A DNA stretch of 56,739 bases from Nitrososphaeria archaeon (lineage in GTDB: Archaea > Thermoproteota > Nitrososphaeria > Nitrososphaerales > JACAEJ01), in NCBI GenBank assembly GCA_029775925.1, contig JARVKB010000010.1, positions 1 to 56,739 of the forward strand, written 5' to 3'. Positions 1 to 8,521 of the stretch are shown here, piece by piece. How positions within the stretch are numbered: the stretch's first letter is position 1; each line of letters starts with the position of its first letter. Made by a program: the position numbers and the translations under genes. The notes beneath the pieces are model-generated. The model saw only the letters and a program-made list of their open reading frames with translations, was not told the DNA's origin and made no database searches.

Positions 1-1186
1 TCGATCCTAGATTACATGATTCGTAAGGTAATAATGGTTGCTCTCCACATGGATTCGTACTTTCTATCTCTCCAATATGTGGAGTAGGATTAAATTCATT
101 AATTCTATCTATGAATATTATTCCAGGATCTCCTATAGCCCAAGCCATAGTTGCAATCAAGTTAAATACATTGTTTGCCTTAAGGCTGTTTACAGGCTTA
201 TTGTTGCGAGGATTTATTAGCTCGTATTCATCATCTTTTTCCAATGCTCTCATGAATTTGTCTGTTATGGCTACTGATAGGTTAAAATTAGTGAGAAAAC
301 CTTCTTTAGATTTTGCTGTTATAAATTCTATTATGTCAGGATGGTCTACTCTTAATATACCCATGTTTGCTCCTCTTCTTCTCCCTCCTTGTTTTATCAC
401 TTCAGTCGCAATATCATAAATTCTCATGAATGAAACAGGGCCTGATGCTATCCCTTTTGTCGAGCCTACTATGTCTCCTTTAGGTCTTAATCTTGAGAAT
501 GAAAAACCAGTACCTCCTCCTGTTTGATGGACGAGTGCTGCATACTTTAAAGTATCAAATATACTCTGCATAGAATCTTCTATAGGTAATACAAAACAGG
601 CTGAAAGTTGCCCGATTCTTGTTCCAGCATTCATAAGAGTGGGGGAGTTAGGTAGAAATTCAAGACTAGCCATCAGTCTAAAGAATTCCTCTTCAACGCT
701 ATTTACATCAATTGCTTTATTGTAAAAAAGATCAGCAGCAGCGATAGTTCTAGCTACTCTTTCAAACATTTGTCTTGGCGTTTCAATAACCTTGCCTTCT
801 TCATTCTTTTGAAGATATCTTTTCTCCAATACACTTACAGCATTTACTGTTAGCTTAAGATCATCGATAACACCAAAAAACTTCTTAGCTTCTCTAATCT
901 CAGTTCTCTTTCTTCGATATAAAATATAGGCTTTTGCTACATCTGCATAACCATTTCTTATTAGAACTTCTTCAACTATATCTTGAACGTTCTCAACATG
1001 AGGAATCTTCCCTTTAAATTTCTCTTCAAGAATTGCTACTACTTGATCAGATAGTCTTTTTGCTTCTTTCTCGTCTTCTTTATTCACTGCAATGAAAGCT
1101 TTATGTATAGCACTAGTTATTTTATCCTCCTCAAATTTTACTATTCTCCCATCTCTTTTTTGAATTTCTTGGATTTTTGGATACAT
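1..1186 (-). CDS. nrdJ: Adenosylcobalamin-dependent ribonucleotide reductase, N-terminal part
   Basis: Reduces ribonucleotides to deoxyribonucleotides with a B12 radical. Reading from the ATG at 1186, about 395 residues are visible before the window edge. An N-terminal ATP-cone (residues about 1-90, beginning [19 protein letters not shown]) is followed by the reductase barrel with NSPTLMNAG, then [16 protein letters not shown] and the ESTNPCGEQ and YESCNLGS region, all typical of class II enzymes. The C-terminal half, with the catalytic and redox-active cysteines, lies outside the window. A TATA-like stretch near 1220-1230 would give a short leader. Family assignment is firm. Class II rather than class I follows from motif spacing and could only be proven with the missing part. 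Oxygen-independent dNTP supply fits the ThyX gene at 43 kb. Confidence 0.93.
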   Translation of the reverse strand, partial: MYPKIQEIQKRDGRIVKFEEDKITSAIHKAFIAVNKEDEKEAKRLSDQVVAILEEKFKGKIPHVENVQDIVEEVLIRNGYADVAKAYILYRRKRTEIREAKKFFGVIDDLKLTVNAVSVLEKRYLQKNEEGKVIETPRQMFERVARTIAAADLFYNKAIDVNSVEEEFFRLMASLEFLPNSPTLMNAGTRIGQLSACFVLPIEDSMQSIFDTLKYAALVHQTGGGTGFSFSRLRPKGDIVGSTKGIASGPVSFMRIYDIATEVIKQGGRRRGANMGILRVDHPDIIEFITAKSKEGFLTNFNLSVAITDKFMRALEKDDEYELINPRNNKPVNSLKANNVFNLIATMAWAIGDPGIIFIDRINEFNPTPHIGEIESTNPCGEQPLLPYESCNLGS

Positions 1187-1390
1187 AATATTGTTCTATT
1201 GCTTAAATAGTAACAAGTTTAATAAATTATTTTTTAGATAGGATGGTTTGCCTTTCATGTTCCTCCTTATAATTAATTTTTGAAATTATCGAATATTTTC
1301 ATATGAAATTTAATAATTTAGAGCAGGTGTAAGATTTTTGTAATATTGTACCAAGGATGGATAAGTTTATTTTTTAAGTTAACAAAAAGA

Positions 1391-2683
1391 GTGTTATGGC
1401 GGGCGATTACTTTCCATAATCTACCAGAAAATAAAGATAATAAATTTGAGCAGGAGATAGAAGTAGAAGGCCATCTGATAGATTCGATGATATTAACTAA
1501 AATTTTCGATAGAATAATGGATTTAGGCGGAGATTTTGAAGTATTAGAATTCAGGATAGGTAAGAGAAAGAAGGATTACAGCTATGCTAAGTTAGTAGTT
1601 AAAGGTAAGAATAGAGACCATCTTAACGTATTGTTAGAAGAGGTTCATCGTTTAGGGGCTTACTCTCCAAGGATAAATGAAGTTAAGCTTGTTCCAGCGC
1701 CTGATGATAAAGTCTTGCCCGATGACTTCTATTCAACTACTTCTCATCCTACGTACATATTGATAAACGGTAAATGGATAGAAGTGCTCGATCAAATGAT
1801 GGATAAAGTTATTGTTGTTGATAAAGAATTAAATTCAGCAAGATGTAAATTTATTAATGAAGTAAAGCGTGGCGATCTTATAGTAGTTGGTGAAGAAGGT
1901 ATAAAAGTCAAGCCTCCTGAGAGACCGAGAGAAGGGGCTGTTATATTCGAGTTTATGACTAGTAAAGCATCATCAGAGAAGCCATCAGCTTCTTTAGTGA
2001 GGCAAATAGCGAAAGATATGTATGAGATAAAGGATAAGGGAGGAAAGATAGCTGTAGTAGCAGGTCCTGCGATCGTTCATACAGGAGCTGCACCCTCTTT
2101 TGCAAAGATGATAAAGCTAGGGTATGTAGATGCTTTATTATCTGGAAATGCTCTAGCTGTTCACGATGTAGAATATGCTCTTTTTGGAACTTCTTTAGGA
2201 ATGAGTATAGAGAATGGTTTGACTTCTCTTAAAGGCTATAGAAACCATCTCGCAGCCATAAATGAGATAATGAAGGTTGGTTCTTTATATGAAGCAGTTA
2301 AGAAAGGAGTTTTAAAGAAAGGGATAATGTATGAGTGCATTATGAATAATGTGCCCTTCGCTCTTGCTGGATCTATCCGTGATGATGGACCTTTGCCCGA
2401 TGTTATAACAGATGTGATAGAAGCTCAAAAAAGGTATAAAGAGCTTCTTAAAGATGTGAAATTAGTGATAATGCTTGCCTCAACTTTACACTCAATAGCT
2501 GTTGGTAATCTTTTACCATCGACTATGAAAGTAGTGTGCGTTGATATAAATCCTGCAGTTACAATAAAGCTAATGGATAGAGGTACTGCTCAAGCAGCTG
2601 GGATAGTATCAGATGTTGGTGCTTTTTTACCATTATTAGTAAATGAGCTTGAAAAGTATCCAATAAAGAATAATCGTTATTAG
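1391..2683 (+). CDS. Archaeal ornithine cyclodeaminase-type (LOR/SDH domain, TIGR00300) protein
   Basis: Belongs to the TIGR00300 'LOR/SDH bifunctional enzyme conserved domain' family. Some archaeal members convert ornithine to proline and ammonia with NAD as a tightly held cofactor. Visible landmarks are the N-terminal EVEGHLIDSMILTKIFD region, DLGGDFEVLEFRIGK, and the C-terminal nucleotide-binding half with GPAIVHTGAAPSFAKMI, LLSGNALAVHDVEYA and ASTLHSIAVGNLLPS. The frame is open from a TTG at 1346, but family proteins begin close to the EVEGH motif. I therefore prefer the GTG at 1391, about 25 nt after a TATA-like AGTTTAT at 1364-1370. The gene stands alone, divergent from nrdJ. Family call is firm; the exact substrate is inferred from characterised relatives. 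Confidence 0.85.
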   Translation: MLWRAITFHNLPENKDNKFEQEIEVEGHLIDSMILTKIFDRIMDLGGDFEVLEFRIGKRKKDYSYAKLVVKGKNRDHLNVLLEEVHRLGAYSPRINEVKLVPAPDDKVLPDDFYSTTSHPTYILINGKWIEVLDQMMDKVIVVDKELNSARCKFINEVKRGDLIVVGEEGIKVKPPERPREGAVIFEFMTSKASSEKPSASLVRQIAKDMYEIKDKGGKIAVVAGPAIVHTGAAPSFAKMIKLGYVDALLSGNALAVHDVEYALFGTSLGMSIENGLTSLKGYRNHLAAINEIMKVGSLYEAVKKGVLKKGIMYECIMNNVPFALAGSIRDDGPLPDVITDVIEAQKRYKELLKDVKLVIMLASTLHSIAVGNLLPSTMKVVCVDINPAVTIKLMDRGTAQAAGIVSDVGAFLPLLVNELEKYPIKNNRY

Positions 2684-2930
2684 TGGGTTCGATGGGTTCA
2701 TACTAAATGAGTAATCCTTATTAGTATGGGATAATGTATGGATTTCCCCATCATCATTAGACATGTAGACTCAAATAATTTTAATCAATCTCTTGACTTT
2801 AATCAAATACTCTGACAATCTCTTATCCATAAGATATATTGGACAGGTCTTATTACCTTCACTACTTATTAGAAATTTTTTCTATCTAAAGAAAAGCATC
2901 TATCATCAGATAGTTTGACTTTATATATGA
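2684..2930. other. Intergenic stretch with nothing recognised
   Basis: AT-rich DNA between the cyclodeaminase-type gene and a possible decayed reading frame. I see no open frame of useful length, no RNA-like G+C island and no obvious repeat. A TATA-like TTTATATAT at about 2920-2928 precedes the next entry. Confidence 0.5.
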
Positions 2931-3062
2931 AGGGGGGACCTTGCCTTTCATAAAGCAGTAGAAAAAGAATGCTTTTTAGGACTCGACCCTCGTTTATTAC
3001 TTAAGGGTTTGATGGATGATTACTTTGAGTATTATTCTATATCTTATAATCCAGAGGAATGA
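2931..3062 (+). pseudogene. Possible decayed coding remnant of unknown family
   Basis: A start-less open stretch of 43 codons reads like protein (for example KAVEKECFLGLDPRLLLKG, then MDDYFEYYSISYNPEE) and ends at a TGA at 3060. The same frame stays protein-like for about 30 further codons, interrupted by another TGA and a TAA. If the two TGA codons are damaged tryptophan codons, the text continues as a basic segment (TAFKKS, LRGRLKEK). I cannot name the family. It abuts the 3' end of the tRNA-Met gene, a common place for integrated elements, but no integrase motif is visible. It may equally be a chance frame. Confidence 0.25.
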
Positions 3063-3155
3063 ACAGCATTTAAGAAAAGTTGATTGAGAGGTAGATTGAA
3101 GGAGAAAAATTCTCACTCATAATTTGGGTATTTAAATTTCGCCAAATACTGTAGA

Positions 3156-3243
3156 TGGGCCCGATGGGCTTCGATCCCATGACCAACCGGTATCTAACCA
3201 CAGGTTATGAGCCGGTTGCTCTACCAAGCTGAGCTACGGGCCC
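3156..3243 (-). tRNA. tRNA-Met (CAT), elongator type, with a 14-nt intron
   Basis: A full cloverleaf is readable on the minus strand: acceptor GGGCCCG/CGGGCCC with discriminator A, D arm GCTC/GAGC, anticodon stem ACCGG/CCGGT with loop CTCATAA, variable loop TGGTC, and T arm ATGGG/CCCAT. The loop is interrupted after position 37 by 14 nt (3192-3205), the canonical archaeal site cut by the bulge-helix-bulge endonuclease. The mature length is 74 nt without CCA. CAT could be initiator Met, elongator Met or the Ile2 precursor. The intron and the lack of initiator stem features favour elongator Met. No 3' CCA is encoded. Confidence 0.93.
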
Positions 3244-3268
3244 TAAAAAAGGAATAAAAAATAGTTGT

Positions 3269-3299
3269 ATTTAGATTTTAAGTTAATTAAAATCTAAAT
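3269..3299. repeat. 13-bp perfect inverted repeat upstream of tRNA-Met
   Basis: ATTTAGATTTTAA (3269-3281) is followed by 5 nt and then its exact reverse complement (3287-3299). The structure lies 26-56 nt upstream of the first base of the tRNA-Met gene on the minus strand, where its promoter should be. It may be an AT-rich cruciform or operator, or simply part of the TATA/BRE region. It is purely AT-driven apart from one G-C pair per arm, so its significance is modest. Confidence 0.5.
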
Positions 3300-3445
3300 T
3301 ATTGAGATTTTCCTAATTGGTATAGTTCGGAACACGGGTAAAAATAGAAATTCTTAACAAACTTAAACTTGGCAAAAACTAGACAGTTAGGTCATACATG
3401 GTGCTTTTCATTAATTATATTCGTACTTTTTCCATTCTTAATAAA

Positions 3446-3574
3446 TTAATAAGCTATGTGATCATCATTCTTTCCTCCTTTAAATACATTCCTATAAATA
3501 GAGTAGGTTGTGTGATTGTGCATGCTATTCACAATATTTTCTATCTCTCTTGCCTCTTGGATACTTATCTCCAT
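3446..3574 (-). pseudogene. Short 42-codon frame, possible gene remnant
   Basis: From an ATG at 3574 the minus strand reads a hydrophilic 42-residue peptide (MEISIQEAREIENIVNSMHN at the start) that stops at 3446. The same frame continues for about 18 codons after the stop (FIKNGKSTNIINEK). Composition is more protein-like than the hydrophobic plus-strand frame covering the same bases. I do not recognise a family. It could be a small gene, the decayed start of a larger one, or chance. The rest of 3300-3648 holds nothing I can identify. Confidence 0.22.
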
Positions 3575-3648
3575 TTAATCAACTTCTCATTGAGTAAATC
3601 ATGCTAATAAAATTCTTTATTTTAGAGTTTTTGCTTTTAGTAAGATAA

Positions 3649-3660
3649 TTTATATATAAT
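3649..3660 (+). promoter_or_regulatory. TATA box of the MFS transporter gene
   Basis: TTTATATATAAT is centred about 29 nt before the ATG at 3683. This spacing predicts transcription starting at or within a few bases of that ATG, that is, a leaderless or nearly leaderless mRNA. It supports 3683 over the upstream TTG at 3668. Confidence 0.6.
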
Positions 3661-3682
3661 ATTAAAATTGCTAAGAATAAAA

Positions 3683-4849
3683 ATGAACTTTTTAAAGCGA
3701 ACTAAGATTAAAGCATCCTATACAACAATAATCCTTCTTGGTATAGTAAGCCTTATGGGAGATTTAGTCTATGAAGGCTCGAGAGGAATCATACCAGACT
3801 ATCTTAATTTTCTTGGAGCTTCAGCTCTTATTGTAGGATTAGTTACTGGTTTAGGAGAATTCTTTGGTTATGCTATGAGACTTTTTAGCGGTATTCTTGC
3901 AGATACTACAAAGGCTTACTGGTTTTTTATATTTACAGGCTATGGTTTAATCATCTCAATTCCTCTTATAGCTTTCTCATCGAATTGGGAAATAGTAGCC
4001 TTACTTGTTTTAATAGAAAGGTTTGGAAAAGCTATTAGAGCGCCTTCAAGAGATACAGTTCTATCTTTTGTTAGTAAAGGTATAGGATCAGGAAAAGCTT
4101 TTGGGATACATGAATTCTTAGATCAAATTGGTGCTATACTAGGTCCTTTAATTGTAGCATTGCTAATGCTTTACACAAAAAATGATTATTCAAATGTATT
4201 TAAATTCATGATATTACCTTATCTCATTATGCTATTATCACTAGGCTACACTTATAAGAGCATTAGTAGAAATATGTATTCAGAAAAGAAAAAAGAGCAA
4301 GGTTTAACAAAATCCTTTTATGTTTATACCTTTGCTGTAACTCTTAATACAATTGGTTTAATTCATATTTCACTTATACTCTTTAAAGCATCTGAAATTT
4401 TACAGCCTATTCATCAGCAGTGGATAGTACCAATTTTATTCTTAATAGCTCAAGGTATCGATGCACCTATAGCACTTATCTCAGGCTATTTTTACGATAA
4501 AATTGGTATTAAGATTCTTTGCATACCCTTTATTCTCTCTATATTCCCAACAATATTCACATTGATGAATAATCAACTCATAATGCTTTTAGCTGCATCC
4601 CTAGTCTTTGGCTTAGTTTTAGGTATGCAAGAGTCTATATATAGAGCTGTAGTAGCAGATTTAACACCTATAACATCAAGAGGTATGGCTTATGGATTGT
4701 TTAATGCACTTTATGGTTTTGGCTTTTTAGTGAGCGGTACAATATACGGTAGTTTCATAGACTATGGAGTTCCTAGCACAATAATAATACTCTATTCTAT
4801 TATAACACAGTTTATTGCTACACTTTTATTATTGAATGTGAAAAAATAA
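3683..4849 (+). CDS. Major facilitator superfamily transporter
   Basis: An integral membrane protein of 388 residues with about twelve hydrophobic segments in two halves, separated by a charged loop near residue 205 (MYSEKKKEQG). N-terminal text such as SLMGDLVYEGSRGIIPDYL and LGEFFGYAMRLFSGILAD is typical of MFS_1 proteins found widely in archaea and bacteria. A substrate cannot be read from the sequence. The ATG at 3683 is chosen because a TATA box sits 29 nt upstream; a TTG at 3668 would add five residues. The gene stands alone, convergent with the hydrogenase operon, with only about 50 nt between their ends. MFS membership is secure, transport direction and ligand are unknown. Confidence 0.88.
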   Translation: MNFLKRTKIKASYTTIILLGIVSLMGDLVYEGSRGIIPDYLNFLGASALIVGLVTGLGEFFGYAMRLFSGILADTTKAYWFFIFTGYGLIISIPLIAFSSNWEIVALLVLIERFGKAIRAPSRDTVLSFVSKGIGSGKAFGIHEFLDQIGAILGPLIVALLMLYTKNDYSNVFKFMILPYLIMLLSLGYTYKSISRNMYSEKKKEQGLTKSFYVYTFAVTLNTIGLIHISLILFKASEILQPIHQQWIVPILFLIAQGIDAPIALISGYFYDKIGIKILCIPFILSIFPTIFTLMNNQLIMLLAASLVFGLVLGMQESIYRAVVADLTPITSRGMAYGLFNALYGFGFLVSGTIYGSFIDYGVPSTIIILYSIITQFIATLLLLNVKK

Positions 4850-4900
4850 AAGTTTAAAGAAAAAACATTATATTATAAATAAAAATATGAGATGACTTAT

Positions 4901-5557
4901 TTACTCTACAACAGGTTCTTCTCTATCGCCAAATGTTACGGAGCGCAATGCCTTAAAGACCCAGGCAGCATACGCATGCAGAATCACTACTCCTACTAGT
5001 AGGAACATGAAGAGTCTATGAATTGCTCTAATGAACGCATAACCACCAACTCCTGCTATAGGATAACCTAAAGCATCTGCCAATGAATAGACGGCTGAGA
5101 ACTGTGTTGGAAAGGCCATCGCCAACCCTGTAATGATAATAACTAGTCCAATTATCACATAAATCCACCAGACAATGACTACTGTTGGTATGACTTTTTC
5201 CTCATACTCTCCCTTCTTTGGATCATATCGTATTGGTTCTTTTACATGAGGTCCTATTCCGAACCATGCTTTGAATTCAGCGATAAAGAACCTGAGCGAA
5301 TAAGGTATTCGGCTCAGCCCGTACCACTTATAATCCCCGGTAATAATCAAGTAGTAGACGAATACGCCTAGAGTTACGATCAACGCAAGCCCTGTTACTA
5401 TATGAGTAGCAGAGGCAGTATCTGCGAGAACTCTTAACCCAAACAAGCCCCCTATTTGCAAACCTGTCAAAGTTAGCAATACGCCATCAATGAATATAAT
5501 CCAGTGCAGTAGCCTGAATCCTATGTGGTGCCTTATCATCTTGACCCGCTTCAACAT
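4901..5557 (-). CDS. NiFe-hydrogenase b-type cytochrome subunit
   Basis: The membrane anchor and electron acceptor of the hydrogenase: a di-haem b cytochrome that passes electrons from H2 to the quinone or other membrane carrier pool. Its 218 residues show four hydrophobic helices. Histidines lie in the expected places: RHHIGFRLLHW at the start of helix 1, SATHIVTGLALIV in helix 2, and AIHRLFMFLLVG with VILHAYAAW in the last helix pair. It is last in the operon, 9 nt downstream of the large-subunit stop. The family is HyaC/HupC-like (cytochrome b561 superfamily). The ATG at 5557 and one six codons in (5539) are both possible. Convergent with the MFS gene. Confidence 0.88.
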   Translation of the reverse strand: MLKRVKMIRHHIGFRLLHWIIFIDGVLLTLTGLQIGGLFGLRVLADTASATHIVTGLALIVTLGVFVYYLIITGDYKWYGLSRIPYSLRFFIAEFKAWFGIGPHVKEPIRYDPKKGEYEEKVIPTVVIVWWIYVIIGLVIIITGLAMAFPTQFSAVYSLADALGYPIAGVGGYAFIRAIHRLFMFLLVGVVILHAYAAWVFKALRSVTFGDREEPVVE

Positions 5558-5566
5558 AGGAACACT

Positions 5567-7306
5567 TTAAATAAAGGATGAAAGGCCACGGCTTACTTCA
5601 AACGTATGGACCTTGTGCTTTGGAGTAATTACATGAACACCACAGGCCAAGCAGGGATCAAAGGATCTCACGATTAGAAGAGGTAATGTTGCATTGACCT
5701 GCTCCTCAGCCTCGGTCTTTTCCATGTTAAGATTTGCGAACTTAGGATTCAGCTTGGTTAGAGCATCAGCAACTGTATCTCCCCATCCTGGATAAAGTGC
5801 GTTAGCTATCTGTGATACGTTAAGAGTTGGTATCCATGTTGTGCCACATTGTATTGCAGCCTCACCAGGACCCGGTCTGTCTTGGCTGTCACGAGGGCTC
5901 CAGTTCCAAGTACCTGGGACTACCGCTTGATAATGACTGATTTTGTAATCGCTTATCTTAATCCAGTGGCTAAGCGCCCCTCTGGGAGCCTCCCAAAGTC
6001 CTCTACCTTGGGCTTCTTTCGGTACTGGTTTCAAGTTCATATTACGCGCTCCACTATTGACCATGCCGATAAGTTCCTTAAGGAACTCGAAGACAGCATT
6101 AGCGCATATCAGTGCGGTAGCTGCCCTTGCAACGACTCTATCTAACACGGAGCCTTTAGGATTTTTCACACTATAAACGAAGTCTCCATAATCTTCACCT
6201 GTAAGAGGATGAATTCTCGGTATTCTCCACTCAAGGCCTTGGGTGTTAAGCATTCTAGCTAATGGACCTACTTCATAAACTTTACCATCATAGCGTGGCG
6301 CCTTGGTCCATGAGTAAGCACCCGCCTTGTTATGGTTTGGAATAGTCTGTCCATCAAATGGATGTAGTCCATCAGGAACATCATAGAATGAGTACTTTAC
6401 GTCCTCGATTATTTTATTTTCATCCAAAGGCCTCCTACCAGTGCCCTCCTCCCATGCTCCAGCCTTAATTATCGATTTCTCACGCTTTGATGTATCAAGC
6501 CAGTCTGACTCGTAATCCTCTGGCTGTGGCAACATGCCGAAGGCCAGGAAGTTTCCATTGCCAAAACCTATATTCTCGAGACCTACTCGAGCTCCTAAAA
6601 CAGCCTCGGTTACTTCCTTCAACCTCTCGTTCGCTTCAATAAGATTCTTTATGTCCTCTATATGTGTTAGAGCAATGAATTCCCATACATCTAAAAGGGA
6701 TACTATAGAATTGGTTATCTTATCTAATGTAGGTTCTACAAGGACGCCACCAGGGTAGTAGTTCGTTATGTGCGGGAATTTGCCACCCCAAAGGGCAACT
6801 ACTTTATTAGCCGCTCTCTGAACTCTTACACATTCAGCATAGTGACTTCCTATGCCTTGCTTAATACCTTCAGTGCCCAAGACTGGTGGGATTATGGGTG
6901 CTCCACGATCTGGACCCATTAACACACCTAACTCTGGTCCTATAAGCAGGTAGAAATGGATTAGATGGTCGTAGAGGTAATAAGCAGACTCTACTATATT
7001 TCTTATTAATATAGCAGCAGGTGGAGGTATAGCATCGAATGCGTCATCAAGGGCCATCGTGGATGCCATGGCGTGTGGATTAGGGCATACACCACAAATA
7101 CGCTGAGTTATATGTGTGGCATCACGTGGGTCTCTTCCTATTAGAAATATCTCAAAACCTCTGAACATAGTTACCGATGCTTTGCATTCAGTAACAAAAT
7201 ACTCATTTCCAAGCTCTGGATTCTTTTCTATATTACACTTGATATTCAGGTGGCCTTCAATTCTACTTATTGGATCGACTTTAAAGGTTGGCATGCTACT
7301 CTTCAC
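5567..7306 (-). CDS. hyaB: NiFe-hydrogenase large subunit (membrane-bound, group 1 type)
   Basis: The catalytic subunit carrying the NiFe(CN)2CO centre. It has 579 residues. The L1 motif RICGVCPNPHA places ligands at C71 and C74; the L2 motif DPCLACGVH places C552 and C555. A 21-residue tail after H558 should be removed by the maturation protease encoded just upstream (8522-9028). Other family marks are DPISRIEGHL at the N-terminus and the ARNMNLKPVP and GALSHWI segments. Its ATG overlaps the end of the small-subunit gene by 11 nt, suggesting coupled translation. Order small-large-cytochrome b with a Tat-type small subunit fits group 1 uptake enzymes; the subgroup needs phylogeny. Hyp assembly genes are not in this window. 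Confidence 0.95.
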   Translation of the reverse strand: MKSSMPTFKVDPISRIEGHLNIKCNIEKNPELGNEYFVTECKASVTMFRGFEIFLIGRDPRDATHITQRICGVCPNPHAMASTMALDDAFDAIPPPAAILIRNIVESAYYLYDHLIHFYLLIGPELGVLMGPDRGAPIIPPVLGTEGIKQGIGSHYAECVRVQRAANKVVALWGGKFPHITNYYPGGVLVEPTLDKITNSIVSLLDVWEFIALTHIEDIKNLIEANERLKEVTEAVLGARVGLENIGFGNGNFLAFGMLPQPEDYESDWLDTSKREKSIIKAGAWEEGTGRRPLDENKIIEDVKYSFYDVPDGLHPFDGQTIPNHNKAGAYSWTKAPRYDGKVYEVGPLARMLNTQGLEWRIPRIHPLTGEDYGDFVYSVKNPKGSVLDRVVARAATALICANAVFEFLKELIGMVNSGARNMNLKPVPKEAQGRGLWEAPRGALSHWIKISDYKISHYQAVVPGTWNWSPRDSQDRPGPGEAAIQCGTTWIPTLNVSQIANALYPGWGDTVADALTKLNPKFANLNMEKTEAEEQVNATLPLLIVRSFDPCLACGVHVITPKHKVHTFEVSRGLSSFI

Positions 7307-8336
7307 CTTTCTCTTCTTTCTTCTTAGTTAAGGCCTTCCTTCCTGCATGCACTGCTACTGCTGCAGCAGCAGCCCCAACAAAAGCAGTACCCCATGTCTC
7401 TACCGGTATGTTTAAAACAGTTGGCAGAGATGGCAACTCTGTGTAGAACGGACCGAATTCACCATCAGGCCAAGCAGGCTCTGCACACCCTATACAAATG
7501 CCTCTATCAATGCAAAATGCTGTATGGTCATTCCACTTTCTAGTTGGGCAGTCTGCCCATGTAACAGGACCTTTGCAACCTATCTTGAACCTGCATCCCT
7601 GCTCACTCTGACCAAAATTTGCAAATATCCCCCTGTCATAAAAGGGTCTATAGGGGCATTGTTCATTATGTATATTCTTACCGTAAAATGCTACTGGTCT
7701 ATTGTAATTGTCAAGCTCAGGCTCTACGCCCTCGATGAGACTAGCGAGTGTGAGTAATAAGGCGTCAGGATGGCCTGGACATCTGGGAAGGTTTATGACC
7801 TTTTCAGCTTTATCATCCATTCCAACCTCCCTTAGGAAGTCTTGGAGACTGATTGCACCTGTCACATTGCCCTTAGCGTGTGGGATGCCTCCAAAGGCTG
7901 AGCAAGAACCAAAAGCTATTATGTTATCGGTGACTTCTGCACAGTCTTTGACCCATTCCCTAAAATCTTTGTCGCCTGTTTCGCAGAAGCCTTCTTGTTG
8001 CATCGATCCTTCGACTATAAGAATTTTCTTTCCAGGTCCTGAGTGGTTTATCCAATCATTTATCAATTCGACTCCTAAGCTGCCAGAAGCCGGATGAAGC
8101 ACATACATCCAGTCTGGAAGAGCTATTGGCAGACCTGAGTTTCCAACGGTAATACTAGTCAGTATTTTTATCACATCAGGGTCGGCAGATTGAGCGAATG
8201 AGACGCTACATCCAGTGCAGGCTGCACCATTCAACCAGTTTATGTGCACATAATCTTTAGCTTCTGCAAAAACTTTCATAATGTCCATCTTGAATGGTAC
8301 AATACTCATAACACCAGCAATGGCAGCTAACTTCAA
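7296..8336 (-). CDS. hyaA: NiFe-hydrogenase small subunit
   Basis: The electron-transfer subunit with three FeS clusters. The first cysteines are in NGAACTGCSVSF, with further ligands in GSCSAFGG, LPRCPGHPDA, NEQCPYRPFYDRG, EQGCRFKIGCKGP and GICIGCAEPAWPD. A hydrophobic C-terminal helix (TAFVGAAAAAVAVHAG) followed by lysines anchors it next to the cytochrome b. The frame's only conventional start is the TTG at 8336, but that lies inside a Tat signal: the in-frame codons just upstream encode ISRRDFLK. The true start is probably the ATG at 8412, one frame away (next entry). The protein should be exported folded, together with the large subunit, so the active site would face outside. First gene of the hydrogenase operon. 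Confidence 0.93.
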   Translation of the reverse strand: MKLAAIAGVMSIVPFKMDIMKVFAEAKDYVHINWLNGAACTGCSVSFAQSADPDVIKILTSITVGNSGLPIALPDWMYVLHPASGSLGVELINDWINHSGPGKKILIVEGSMQQEGFCETGDKDFREWVKDCAEVTDNIIAFGSCSAFGGIPHAKGNVTGAISLQDFLREVGMDDKAEKVINLPRCPGHPDALLLTLASLIEGVEPELDNYNRPVAFYGKNIHNEQCPYRPFYDRGIFANFGQSEQGCRFKIGCKGPVTWADCPTRKWNDHTAFCIDRGICIGCAEPAWPDGEFGPFYTELPSLPTVLNIPVETWGTAFVGAAAAAVAVHAGRKALTKKKEEKGEE

Positions 8337-8412
8337 GAAGTCTCTTCTGCTTATATTAATCGATCTTTCATCTTTTGAAGAATTTAGATGATTTGATAAC
8401 TCCGTTCACCAT
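8337..8412 (-). other. Twin-arginine signal of the hydrogenase small subunit, split by a +1 frameshift
   Basis: In the small-subunit frame, codons upstream of 8336 encode SINISRRDFLK with no start codon before a stop. An ATG at 8412 opens the neighbouring frame (MVNGVIKSSKFFKR, stop at 8368-8370). Reading one base fewer in the AAAA run at 8373-8376 joins the two into a well-formed Tat signal peptide ahead of LAAIAGVMSIV. The ATG lies about 25 nt downstream of a TATA box, as expected for a leaderless start. The cause may be a sequencing or assembly indel, a real mutation, or programmed +1 frameshifting or transcriptional slippage. Confidence 0.75.
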
Positions 8413-8431
8413 CTCATAGCACTATATTTTT

Positions 8432-8442
8432 CTATATATAAA
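8432..8442 (-). promoter_or_regulatory. TATA box of the hydrogenase operon
   Basis: On the minus strand the sequence is TTTATATATAG, centred about 25 nt before the ATG at 8412. It is the strongest TATA match upstream of the operon and supports a leaderless transcript beginning at that ATG, which in turn supports the frameshift reading of the signal peptide. Confidence 0.65.
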
Positions 8443-8521
8443 TCTTAATTGATAAGTTCAATTTCTAGGCTATCCTTATTTTCCAAAAGATTGATGGAAA
8501 AAGTGCATCAATCCTTGTCTT

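Noticed and set aside
1248-1258. TTGCCTTTCAT shared with 2941-2951
   Set aside because: Eleven bases shared once in AT-rich intergenic DNA, with no flanking similarity, is compatible with chance.
3398-3607. Plus-strand hydrophobic 69-codon frame
   Set aside because: Composition is typical of a chance frame in AT-rich DNA. There is no ribosome site or family likeness.
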